64,000 bases of DNA from Cerioporus squamosus (lineage: Eukaryota; Basidiomycota; Agaricomycetes; Polyporales; Polyporaceae), in contig JABYQS010000028.1 in NCBI GenBank assembly GCA_022592435.1, positions 124,001-188,000 of the forward strand. The letters are read 5' to 3'. Below, piece after piece: positions 32,733 to 43,279 of this stretch. A program made the translations under genes and the position numbers. A model generated the notes under the pieces. It was not told the origin of the DNA and made no database searches. It was given only the letters and a program-made list of their open reading frames with translations. Every line of letters starts with the position of its first letter. Within the stretch, counting starts at the first letter, position 1.

Positions 32733-33513
32733 AACCTTGTTCGCAAACGTCCCTCGGGTCGGAGCGCACGTCCGGCGGGCTGCCGTCTCGCCCTTCGCCT
32801 CCCTGAGCTTTCTCGCGGCTTCCACAGGAAGAACTCGAAGCCTGCCAGGTACAGTGGCGGGTACTATCGCACGGAGACTGCAATTGTTCGCGGTGACAGC
32901 GGAGCAGGGCGAGGAGGACGTATCGTGCCATGTCTGTCTCGTAGTCGTCCAGCTGGATATCGCGCCACTTGCGGACCTCTTTCGGCGACCTCTCTCGCTC
33001 TCGCACTGTGTCCCACGCTCGGTCAGCGACTTCTTGCGTTATGTCCTTCAGCTCTGCGTCCGCGTCTACCGAGGGACTGGTCTTCGCCTTCTTGCGTCTC
33101 GCCCCTTCAAGCTGCCTCAGGAAGTCCATTGTGTCAAGCCCTTCGCGAGTAATCCACTTCTCCTGACAGCGCTCATTGCAGAACCAAAGTCCTGCCCCGC
33201 CGGTCGTGGCACCTTTTGCCGCGCGCCGCTCCTCTGCTGCGCTGTTGTGGTTCCCACCATAGCCCTCGTCATCTCTTCGGGTGAGAAACGACCTGCGACC
33301 GCGATCATACCGCCAACACTCGGCGCAGACCTCGTTCCGGAAGCTTTTCCAAATGGTGTAGGAGAATGGCGTGCAGTCACCAAGGAGATCAGAGCCGGCT
33401 GGGAGGGCGGTGGATGCGTGGTATTTTCTGCCGGCGTAAGGATCTATCCGGATGTGGAGTGGCGGGGAAGAGATGGATGGGGAGGATGGAGCCGCCGCGG
33501 ATTGCACAGACAT
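32719..33513 (-). pseudogene. 5' half of interrupted MYND/SET-domain gene
   Basis: This half starts MSVQSAAAPSSPSISS (ATG 33513-33511). It carries the first part of a split SET domain (IRIDPYAGRKYHASTALPAG) and a MYND-type zinc module: EVCAECWRYDRG, then WFCNERCQEKWITREG. An acidic/basic helical segment ending DMARYVLLALLRCHRE follows. The frame stays open to the duplication and enters it as QWRM, which is the same frame in which the 3' half begins at 18962. Beyond the duplication the frame runs into the retrotransposon's poly(T) and ends in nonsense. The family is SMYD/SET5-like lysine methyltransferases; the substrate cannot be told. A 42-base intron (GTGCGC ... TTCACAG) may end inside the duplication. 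Confidence 0.82.
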
Positions 33514-33936
33514 TGGGTAGGGCTGATGGGTGTGAAAGATTTAGATGCAAGCTATCGATTGTCGCCCGGAAGGGCGTGCGTGTTCTGCTAGGCCCTGTCC
33601 TACTGTGCTGCGCGAAGTGCGTCGAATAGTCTCCGAAAGAACGTCGGATAGCAGGCTGCCAGAGAGATGGAGGGAGAGAGCGAGACGGACGCGCGAAAAC
33701 GGGAGGCGCGGTCACATGCTGCCCCTGGGATGGGGTTAGGGCTATGGTCTGCAGGCGGCGATGGCCAAGTCAAAACGAAACACGGAGACCCGCCCGCCGC
33801 TTTAGTATTCCAACATATCTTCTCCTCTGACGACCATCTGCTCTTGTGCGAGGCGTACCCGACGATCCAGACGTACTCACTTGCAAGCAAACAGTCAATC
33901 CGCCTGACTTCGAGCTTGAAACTGGAAGTTTGAGCG
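33514..33936. promoter_or_regulatory. divergent promoter: SET gene (minus) and serine dehydratase (plus)
   Basis: 423 bases separate the two start codons. Both genes should take their promoters from here. I could not assign specific transcription-factor sites. Confidence 0.5.
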
Positions 33937-36900
33937 ATGCTCACCGCGGCGAGGAGGCAATTCGCGCCTACGCGCCGTGCGCTGGCATCACACCTTCCTG
34001 TCCGCTCCGTAACTCTCCAAGCGCAAGCACGGCCTATCCGACACGTCCAGGTTGCTGCGGGCCCCGCAGGGAAGCGAACATTCGTCGCAACTGCCGGGAG
34101 AAAGAACGATGCGACTATCGAGCCGACCCGACGCCCCAGCGAGGAAGACGACGACGCGACCCCGGCGGAAGAAGCGGGCTCTATAGGGACGCACGAACAA
34201 AAACACGAGCACGCAGTCATTTCTGCGTTCGATCTGTTCAGCATCGGAGGTGCGTGTTCGCCACACTTCATGGCACTCGGCCAAATGCGCCCCCTCGGAT
34301 TGGATGCTGAGCGACGTCTGCGCGTACGTGCCAGTCGGTCCGAGTTCTTCGCATACGGTGGGGCCTATGCGTGCGGGGAAGATCTTCATAGGCGACTTGG
34401 AGGCATTGGGTTTGCTCGAAAAGGTTCGCGTGTGGTTCTGCGGAAGTATCGCGTCCACTGACGTGCTCTCGATGGTAGGTCCAGACCGTCAAGATCACCC
34501 TGTGAGTAAAGCCATGCCCATAGAGAGCTACAGACTAAGCTTGATGTTGTCTGAAGCTACGGTTCTCTCGCGGCAACTGGTGCGCGCAGCTTCTCAATGC
34601 GTCATAGTCCATGTCGCTGACGGACTAGATGTCGGTTTGCAGGAAAAGGGTACGAACACTCGCCGCTCGTCATCGACTGCTCTCATGCTCTCACCCCCGC
34701 GCAGCCATCACACTCCACAGGCGATTCTATTGGGGCTCGAAGGTAATAATGCGATTTGCTTCCATCTGCATCCGTAGCATCTCTCAAAGTTGTTTTGCTC
34801 GCGCCGGATTGCAGGGTCCGACCCAGAAACGATTGATACCGGCACAATCCCGTCACGCTATGCATCAATTCTTGAGAACAAGACCCTTATGCTCGGTGGA
34901 CGCCACCGGATTGTGTATGACATGGACAGGGATATGGTATGGCGGTGGGACCAGGTCCTCAAGACCCACCCGAATGGGATGCGGTTTTCCGTCTTCGGGG
35001 AAGACGGCGACCTGTTGGCGACAAATGAATACTTCAGGTACGTTCAGTGGACGCATCGCTTCGTCGACCGTTGCGGAAGGGCACCGACAGCGGCGGTGGC
35101 TGATCGTATTCTTTCATTAACACTTACGCAACGTGCATAGCGTGGGCGGCGGTTTCGTCGTCAACGAGAAGACCAAAGGTAATGTGACAAAATCCGCTCA
35201 TCCTGCGCAGGGGGCGACGCTTACCAGGCGGGGTTAGTGGATGAGAACTTGTTCTACAAGGGCGTGGACAAGAGCGTCGTACATGGTGCACGGTTGCACC
35301 AGACGCATAGTTCCGAAGGTGCTCCCGGCGAGGCCGCGCAGCCCCCCGATCCGACCCAGCCACCGTATCCTTTCTCGGTGCGTCACGCTTGGGCTTTGAT
35401 GTCGTCGGGGCTGTTACGGGAACTGACTGTGTTTGGGTGTGTTCTCGCGGCGTAGTCGGGCGACAGCCTTCTCGCCCTTGCTAGGAAGCACAACGTACGT
35501 GATGGGGTTGCTTCTTACCTCATTCCTCGACGCACTTCGCGTGCGCATGTACGTATTGCCATGGAGACTGACCTCCTTCCGCCCGCTCGCGGTCTAGATG
35601 ACCATCGCCCAGATCGTCTACGACAATGAAATCCATTTCGGATACTCGCATGAGGAAGTGCATGAGAAGGTACCCCTTTTACTCCCAAGCCCTTGTTTCC
35701 TCGTGTCGTGCTCGTCGCCCCGTCGGGTATGCGTAGGCATAGGCGTGGGCGCGATGCGCCTGCTGCATTCTCCCCGCATGCCGCCCTCAATCGTGAACTG
35801 ACCCTCATGCCCGCATTCTTCTGCAGTTGATGCGCATATGGAGCGTTATGGACGACTGCATACGGACAGGCGTGTCCTCGGCAGAGGAGAAGCTTCCCGG
35901 CAGGATAGGCCTCCGCCGGCGTGCGCCCATGCTCTATCGCCGTCTCATGCGAGGGTACCTTCCACTACACATTCTCCTGCGCGGTCGTTCGTGATTGAGT
36001 AACGATCTTTGGCATTGTGCCCCCTTCGCAGCTTCTATCCCGGTCTCGCCTCTGCTAGTCTTCCCGCGATCGATGCGGGCGCGAACACGACGCCTGCCGG
36101 CCAAGTCGGTGCTCCCGAGGGCTTCGCCGCCAACAGTTCCTCCGCGGACGCTGAGAACGGGAACGGAGATGGCCTTGGCCGTGGCATGCGCCCGGGACGG
36201 AGGGTTTCCGCCTCCCGTCCCACTCGCGTGGTCGGTGTTCTCGACCACCCCGTCACACCTATGCCCCCAGTAAGCAGTGCCCTCCTTCTGCGGGGTGAGA
36301 GGACGCGGCTGATTATGCGGATATGAATGTCAGAGGAAGACGATGATCCCCGCCATGGATTTCTTGTCGTGTTACGCCATCGCGGTAAATGAGGTTAACG
36401 CCAGCGGGGGTCGCATTGTCACGTCGCCCACCAACGGCGCCGCTGGAGTTATCCCGGCGGTGCTCAAGTACATCGTGGAGGTAGGGCGAGGATCTACCTC
36501 CAATGTTCTTGGGGTTGGTCTGACTGGGCTGATGTTGGTTGCTTAGTTTGTCAGCGATGACCCCGAGAAGTCGGTCGTCACATTCCTTCTAACGGCAGCG
36601 GTATGTGCCACATTCCCCGGGCGCAATCATCGTGGTTCAGTGGTAATCAGCATGTGCTTCCAGGCTGTCGGCATGTTATTCAAACGCGGGAGCACCATCT
36701 CGGCAGCTGAGGGCGGATGTCAGGCTGAAGTCGGGGGTATGTTTCATTGCGCCGCTTTCCTGCGAGTTGAGCCCTGACGAGTCTGGGCCGATGTCTACTT
36801 AGTGGCGTGCTCTATGGCGAGTGCAGGGTTCGCCGCGTGCATGGGAGGTATGTCCCCAAAACTTGGAAGATATCACACGCTAACCCGGACGCCCAGCATC

Positions 36901-37541
36901 GCCGGAGACAATCTTGCAAGCGGCCGAGATAGGCATAGGTCAGGATACTTCTCACTCAGGCTATAGTATCGTCGATGAATTGTGCCGTTGACACCGATAT
37001 GTTTCACCACCGCGGTCTTCTCCCATCGCAGAACATAATTTGGGCTTGACCTGCGATCCCATCGACGGGCTGGTCCAGGTGCCGTGTATAGTACGTGGAT
37101 TTTGGTTCGGCGTTGATGCTGCGCTGACTTCTCGCGTGTTCCCCGATGATAGGAGCGGAACAGTTTGGGAGGTACGTGGCGGAGGCAGCGGCTCTCCGAC
37201 GGCCAGTGAGACGAAGCACGAACTGACAATTTGGCTACAGCCGTCAAGGCGATTACGGCCGCGCAACTTGCGATGGCGAGCCAGAATGTATACAGCGTGA
37301 CGTTGGACGAGGCGATAGAGGCGATGCGGCTGACCGCTGCTGATATGAGCGTCAAGTACAAGGAAACTAGCCTTTCGGTGGGTGCATATGTCCGCTCTGA
37401 CGGAGAGAAATGCTGATTGTCACGCTTACTTTTCCCGCGCAGGGTCTTGCGGTAAGTTTCGGACATTTCTGCTATTTATGTGTGCTGAACGATGTGCTCC
37501 AGCGAACGGTCAAGATTCCACTCACCGTTCCAGCCTGCTGA
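33937..37541 (+). CDS. L-serine dehydratase, iron-sulfur type, single chain
   Basis: This enzyme deaminates L-serine to pyruvate and ammonia using a 4Fe-4S cluster rather than pyridoxal phosphate. The gene has a dozen or so short introns. The N-terminus [20 protein letters not shown] is Arg/Ser/Ala-rich without acids and looks like a mitochondrial presequence. The beta domain follows: FSIG joined by splicing to [16 protein letters not shown], then [25 protein letters not shown] and [13 protein letters not shown] linker contains [16 protein letters not shown]. The alpha domain has [29 protein letters not shown] with VACSMASAG, and [14 protein letters not shown], which supply the cluster-binding cysteines. 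The last exons give [20 protein letters not shown] before TGA at 37539-37541, the usual end of this family. In-frame stops such as TAG at 36544 fall in introns with good borders. An insert rich in Gly/Asn/Ala (about 36080-36230) is unusual. I see no break. Confidence 0.9.
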
Positions 37542-37861
37542 TGGAGTAGTGCGATTTTTTCCCGATGGCTGCTATAGATCTATAGAGCGAACTGTCATAT
37601 CATACTCCGAATACCTTTCCTACCGGACATTCCTGCCTATGGACAATGATTCGTCGTTTGAATGTAGACACGCTTGGTTTCCAATTGTTACCATAGACAT
37701 CATACACGCTATTGACACATGTTACTGATTCTTGGCCACCAAGTTGTTGAACTCTCTCTTTGCCGGCGGCGTTGTGGAAACATCCGTGTATGGCATGTGA
37801 AGCGCTCTGAATGCTGACTAAGCCAGGCACGTCTTCTCCCGTTCAGTCCGGTGTGCCGCAG
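37542..37861. other. intergenic and 5' region of CAF40
   Basis: About 320 bases. The end has a branch-like tgctgactaa at 37810-37819 and two possible acceptors, so a first non-coding or very short coding exon of the next gene probably lies here. I could not fix it. Confidence 0.4.
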
Positions 37862-39248
37862 CCTCTGTTCCCAACTCTGACCTCAACCTTGACCTCGACC
37901 CCGCGCTCGTCGTGCCTACTGCTACGTTCACCCCGATGGCGGGGCTCATCTCACCCAAGCCCGTGTCGTACATGCAGCACAACCTGCAGCAGTACAATTC
38001 GTATCAGCGCGGCGTCCAGGGCTACCCCGACCTCCAGGCGAACCCCCTCCCGCCGCTCTCTCACCCCGGTTCGCACCCGGGTGTCTTCCTGCCCGGCAGC
38101 ACGCCCAACCCTACGCTCAGTGTGAATGAGGAGAGCAAGATCTATGCCCTGGTGATTGATCTCCTGAGCGCAGAGGCTCGTGAGAGTGCGCTGCTCGAGC
38201 TAAGCAAGAAGAGGGAGCAGTATGACGACCTCGCTTTAGTCCTTTGGCATTCGTTTGGTGCGTACCTTGCTCGCGCCCTATCTCTGACGTGTATGCTGAC
38301 TGCATGTGTCATGGTCGCCAGGCATTATGCCCGCCCTCCTTCAAGAAATCGTCTCTGTTTATCCGCTATTATCCCCACCTAATCTCACGGCCCATGTATC
38401 CAACCGCGTCTGCAATGCTCTCGCTCTCCTGCAATGTGTAGCTTCCCATCCTGAAACTCGTCAGCTTTTTTTGAATGGTACGTGCGCCTGAGTTACCGCT
38501 GCCTGCTTCAGGTGTTTTGATGATTCTCCATATCCGGACCGCTCGCTGACTTCTGCTTCGCAGCTCATATCCCCCTTTTCTTATACCCCTTTTTGAACAC
38601 GACTTCGAAAACGCGTCCCTTTGAATACCTGCGCCTCACTTCCCTCGGAGTCATCGGAGCCCTGGTGAAGGTACGTCCGCTGCATTCCACTCGTCTCAAC
38701 CTCGTATTCATGTTGTCCCAGCAAAATGACAACACCCCCGTCATCCATTTCCTCCTTTCCACGGAGATTATCCCCCTGTGCTTGCGTATCATGGAAACCG
38801 GATCCGAACTCTCGAAGACTGTCGCTATCTTCATTGTCCAGAAGATCCTCCTCGACGAAACCGGCTTAACGTACATCTGCCACACCTATGAGCGGTTCTA
38901 CGCCGTCGGCACTGTCCTCAGCAACATGGTCAACCAGCTGGTGGAGACTCAGGCGGTCCGTCTGCTCAAGCATGTTGTACGGTGCTACCTCCGTTTGAGC
39001 GACAACTTGAGGTATATGCGGCTCACACTCCCACTAAATCTTCATCTGACCGTACACGCACAGGGCACGCGAGGCACTACGGGCTTGCTTACCGGAGCCA
39101 CTTCGCGACAACACCTTCAACGCGTTGCTCAAGGTACGTCTTTGTACATATGTACTACTTGCTTTGTGTGCTCACGGTCTCTTCCTAGGGCGATATGGTG
39201 ACGAAGAGATGTTTGACGACCTTGCTCAACAACCTCAACGAGCAGTGA
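37862..39248 (+). CDS. CAF40: CCR4-NOT subunit CAF40/RCD1 (CNOT9)
   Basis: Caf40 is a conserved armadillo-repeat subunit of the CCR4-NOT deadenylase complex in cytoplasm and nucleus; it binds NOT1 and RNA-binding proteins. Exons joined by short introns give [66 protein letters not shown], then [20 protein letters not shown] and [11 protein letters not shown]. These continue into [53 protein letters not shown] and [16 protein letters not shown]. The last exon is [19 protein letters not shown] before TGA at 39246-39248. These are near-universal CNOT9 sequences. A Gln/Asn/Pro-rich leader ([14 protein letters not shown]) precedes the core. The true start is uncertain: the frame is open from an acceptor at 37861, and the first ATG in it is 37936, but an upstream exon is likely. 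Confidence 0.9.
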
Positions 39249-39562
39249 CGTGTACATGAGCCATATCCACGGACATCATTTACCCAGGTTGCTTGTATTT
39301 TGTTTTGTTTTACTAGTACGCTCCTGGGTGCTGGTTCTTGTCCGTTCCTCGTCGCTCGTGTGGCGCTCCGCACAGCACGGGGGTACGAGCAACGAAAGGG
39401 GACTATATCTCACACTACGACATGTACTTTCCTAATCCACAGCTTCGGATTTCGTCGATAGAACATCGCACGCTCTGTCTTTCGTCTGGCGTATGGTCGC
39501 AGCTTTCATCGAATGTCCCTCGCATTGTAAAATATAGTACACGTTTCTACCTACGAGGCTAC
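39249..39562. other. 3' region between convergent CAF40 and MSC2
   Basis: About 310 bases between two stop codons of genes facing each other. It contains only the two 3' untranslated regions as far as I can see. Confidence 0.55.
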
Positions 39563-42500
39563 TTAATCTGCATAGTGGTTGTGTGGTGTTGAGTCCTCGA
39601 CCTGAATCGTGAGTTCCTCTAGCCCAGGGATACGGCTCCGGAGTAGCTTGTCGACGCGCTCGATTACGCGGTCTACTCGCGCCGTGGTTCTTATACTGCT
39701 CGAGTGGGGACCGCCGGGGTCTATCGAAGACGCGGACGGCGAGAGCTGGACATGGATCGTGCCTATGATGCTCGAGGAGTCCTTGGGCCAGAAGCGTGGA
39801 GACGAGTAGGAGGCGAGCCCCTCAACCGGCGCGAGCTAAGCAGAAGAACATAGCGGTTACTTTCGCATACAACACAGCGTTGAGACGGTCACTCACCTCG
39901 GTCAGCGCGTCCCGGATCGACTTCTCTTTCGAATCGAGGTCTAGTGCGAGGACCTTGCCAGTGTCAATGACCAGAGGAATCACACTTGCAGCGATCAAGA
40001 CGGCGATGAACAGCGAGGCGATGGGGTCGAACCCCGTCCAGCCGTACAGCTGAATGAGGAGCGTCGAGACGATGACACCCACGGAGCCGAGGGTATCCTG
40101 TGCGCATGTGCATGAGCGAGATTCGTCAAGTCAGAGAAGCAAACGCGAGACGTACCGCCATGACGTGGAGGAAGACTCCTCGCATGTTGTCGCTGTGCCC
40201 TTCGTGATGGTCGTGCACATGGTTATGGTTGTGGAGGTTTGGAGCATGCCTAGACGAGTGGTGCGTCTCGAAGTGATCGTCGTGGCCGAACTGGTAGTTC
40301 GGCGTGATTGGAGAGATGGGCAACGAGTTTTCTGCTTGCAGACGAGCGTGCGCAGGGTGAAGGTGAAGGTGGGATGGCGGGTCGACTTTGATCTCGAGAG
40401 ATTGGTGGCGGGAGTGTAGACCGGGTCGGCTAGGTGCAGACGATGTGGGGGTATGGCTATGGGTATCTTTGGGGGGTTCCGTTGCGTGAGAGTGAGAGTG
40501 GCTAAGTTCATGCGCGCTGTGAGAGTGAGAGTGGGGGTCGGACGGCGGATGCGAGATGGAGTGGGAGTGAGAGTGGCCCCGGGCAGTTGGAGGCGGCGAG
40601 ACAGGGATGGATTGAGAGTGAGAATGCGAATGCGCATGGCCTTCATCGCAATCTCCGTTGATGGAATGTGAGTGCGAGTGACCATGGCTGTGGGCATGGT
40701 CGTCGTGGTCATGACTGTGACTGTGACTATGGTCTCGGACAGGGGAGATGGGGGCGGGCGCAGAGGGCGCATGGCTGTGGCCATGCGAGTGTGAGTGCGA
40801 ATGGCCACCCTAGACGCGTCGGTCAGCACATGCGTCTTGAGTATACGGTGGCTGATTCACTTACATGGTGATGTCCGCCCATTGCGAACATACCGAACAG
40901 ATTGACTCCCAAACCCAAGCTGCTGACAAGTAGTAGCTGACTTGTGTTCATTTCTGGGGGGTCCAGTCTGCGGCAGACGCGTCAGATGCGATGATTCATA
41001 GGAGCTCAAGGGAAACGTTCAACTCACAGCCGTTGAATGGCCTCAAATACGATAAATACTGATATAAGGATTAGGAAGATTCCATTGGCAAAGCCGGAAA
41101 GCGTTTCAATGCGACCGTAGCTGTATGTGCAGTTGAGCAATAGTATAGATATATTGCGGGAAGATGACACACACCCATACGTGAAACGCTCATTCGGAGG
41201 CCATCGTGCCATCACAGAGGCAATGAGACCGACAGCGATGGCCATGCAGTCGAAGGCCATGTGGATGGCTGCAAATTGCTCAGTTGCGAAGGCAGAGAAG
41301 AAGACCGTCTGTAGACGTACCGTCGGAGATTAGCCCTAGACTATTCGTCCAGACACCGTATGACATCTGAACCATCATGTAGGCCATGTTTAACATGAGG
41401 AAGTAGAATATCTTGCGGGACTCGGGATTTGATAGGATATCCTTCAGGTATGCCCGCGCCAAACGACTTGTAGTCGCGTAATAGGAGGCGGCACCATGCG
41501 AAGGCTGAGTTGTGGTCGGATACATTCCTGCGCCACCGTCAGCAATTCAGTAGCCGCACAAGAGAATGCATGCAGCTCACCATATAGCAACATAGCTGGA
41601 ACGACGAAGTCTGCGAACCGTGGCAAATGGCCGAAACCCAGGAACCCGAAGAGCATGGCGGTGATATACGTCGTAGCGTATGACGAGGTGATATACCGAG
41701 GAGAAGTGATCGCAATGTTAGTGCTCACGGATGACCGGGGCACTAGGTAGAGCACTACATATGCCAAGTATGGCAACACTGCGAGTGCAGTCAGACTTGG
41801 GATCGGGTGACTATGGTCAGACAGCTAGAACAACAGTCAGACATTGTCGAGAATTGTCAGGTGGATAAAGGGCACACCAGAATATGTCTCAGTGTGTATA
41901 GTGGCAGACTGAACACGCATGCACCCAATATACTCAGGGCCTCGGACATGGTTGGACCCAGAGAAGGTGACAGGACGCTGGCCGTGTGCTCCAAAGCTGT
42001 AGAACATACAGCTTCCACCATAAGTGCGCCATACGCTGGCAGGCAGTCCCCGAAGTTGGACGGGTGGAATCTGGCATCCCAAAGGAATGACAGGGTCAAG
42101 GAGAGAAGGATGCATGACGCTCGTCTAACCTGCATTCGCGTCAGGGTCTGCTGATCGTCGGAGAGTGACTCCACAAGCACTTACAGAGGTGAGTCCGGTC
42201 AATGATTTGAACCATATGGGAGAGAAGTGGGTGAACAGGATGACACTACATGTGCCGTAAGTCGGATGTACAAGACTTGTAATGGCAGGACACATACCGA
42301 GTGGACGGGAGTCGGTAGAGTGCCGTGAACAGTCCCGCGTGCCGCAAGAACAGCAATAGTGACGACATACCCACCACCGACCACTGCAATGTCGTTCAGG
42401 ATGCTGGGCGCGAAACGCAGTCAACGGACGCACCTCAGTGAACCGCTTCGTCTGCAACTGCCCCGACGTCACCAGCCACACCATCACTGCCAACGCGCCG

Positions 42501-42749
42501 CACGCAAGCACCCTCACGAGTACCCAGAACACCCCGACTTCAGCAAGAAGGTAGTCCTTCCCAGCGTTGAGCGCAAGGACAAGCAAGACATCCGCGAGGA
42601 GGCGTCGTGACAGAACAGAGCTGCATCCGTATCCAGGTCAGTACGTACATGGAGTCCGCGAACGCGCGCGCGTTGACTTACGAGGAGTTTGGCGAGCCCG
42701 AGGAATGGAGAGATATCTTCCCTCGCGTACGCGAGTCCACAGTATCCAT
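39563..42749 (-). CDS. MSC2: MSC2-type zinc transporter (cation diffusion facilitator)
   Basis: Msc2/ZnT5-like proteins import zinc into the ER and early secretory compartments, normally as a heteromer with Zrg17. The proposed start MDTVDSRTRGKISLHS (ATG 42749) splices in frame into LLADVLLVLALNAGKDYLLA. Several N-terminal membrane helices follow (ILSLTLSFLWDARFH; MLFGFLGFGHLPRFADFVVP). The CDF core has SRKIFYFLMLNMAYMMVQM, SLGLISD/AIHMAFDCMAIAVG with the helix-2 His/Asp zinc site, and YGRIETLSGFANGIFLILIS. A very long histidine-rich loop (about 40800-40200) consists of HSHSHGHSH-type runs. Then HVMADTLGSVGVIVSTLLI supplies the helix-5 HxxxD site. The C-terminal cytosolic domain ends GLEELTIQVEDSTPHNHYAD with the stop at 39563-39565. 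The His-rich loop is much longer than in yeast. Confidence 0.87.
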
Positions 42750-43279
42750 GGTCTCGCCGCTAGCGGGTTGGCCGAGTAAGAGAACCGCGTCCTATTCAGT
42801 CCAGGAAGGAATGTCCGTGCCAGTCAGTGACGGGGGTCCCCAAGTTGGCCAGCAAGTCGTGTAGTAGGAGGGAACAGGGAGGAGACTCAGAGGTATGAGC
42901 TGAAACGACTGAAGGAAAGCTGAACGGGACCGGGGAGGAGGCAAGGGGCGTGCACTCGGACAGCGAGAATGCGGGGAGTGATCGTGACGCGAACCACTGC
43001 GCTCGCCTACCGCCGGCGCTTCCCTCCATCAGAAGTTGTGTAGAACAAGCTCATCCGACTGGATTACTAGACATACAGCAGGTTACAAGGTACACAAAGA
43101 CTCCAAGTAAATAACGAGGTACGATATACGACCATAGACAACACAGAGCACCAAGATGAACCGCATAGAAGCGACAAACGCGTAGTACACATAATATAAC
43201 AGAGCAATCATGATGCAGTAAATACCGAGCCCGACACGATCGTGACAGCGCCAGAAGGCATCTATAGAACCACCGTGAC
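42750..43279. other. intergenic: MSC2 promoter and transcription-factor 3' region
   Basis: About 530 bases between two minus-strand genes. A 77-codon open frame at 42796-43029 has no recognisable feature and I do not treat it as a gene. The part from 43030 to 43280 is AT-richer, as expected of a 3' untranslated region. Confidence 0.5.

Noticed and set aside
36541..36549. In-frame TAG in serine dehydratase as a sign of a pseudogene
   Set aside because: It is the acceptor end of a 66-base intron (GTAGGG ... TTGCTTAG); exons on both sides join correctly (KYIVE to FVSDDPEK).
42796..43029. 77-residue open frame upstream of MSC2 as its N-terminus
   Set aside because: It ends in a stop before the MSC2 first exon and no splice joins it in frame; the ATG at 42749 fits the intron phase.
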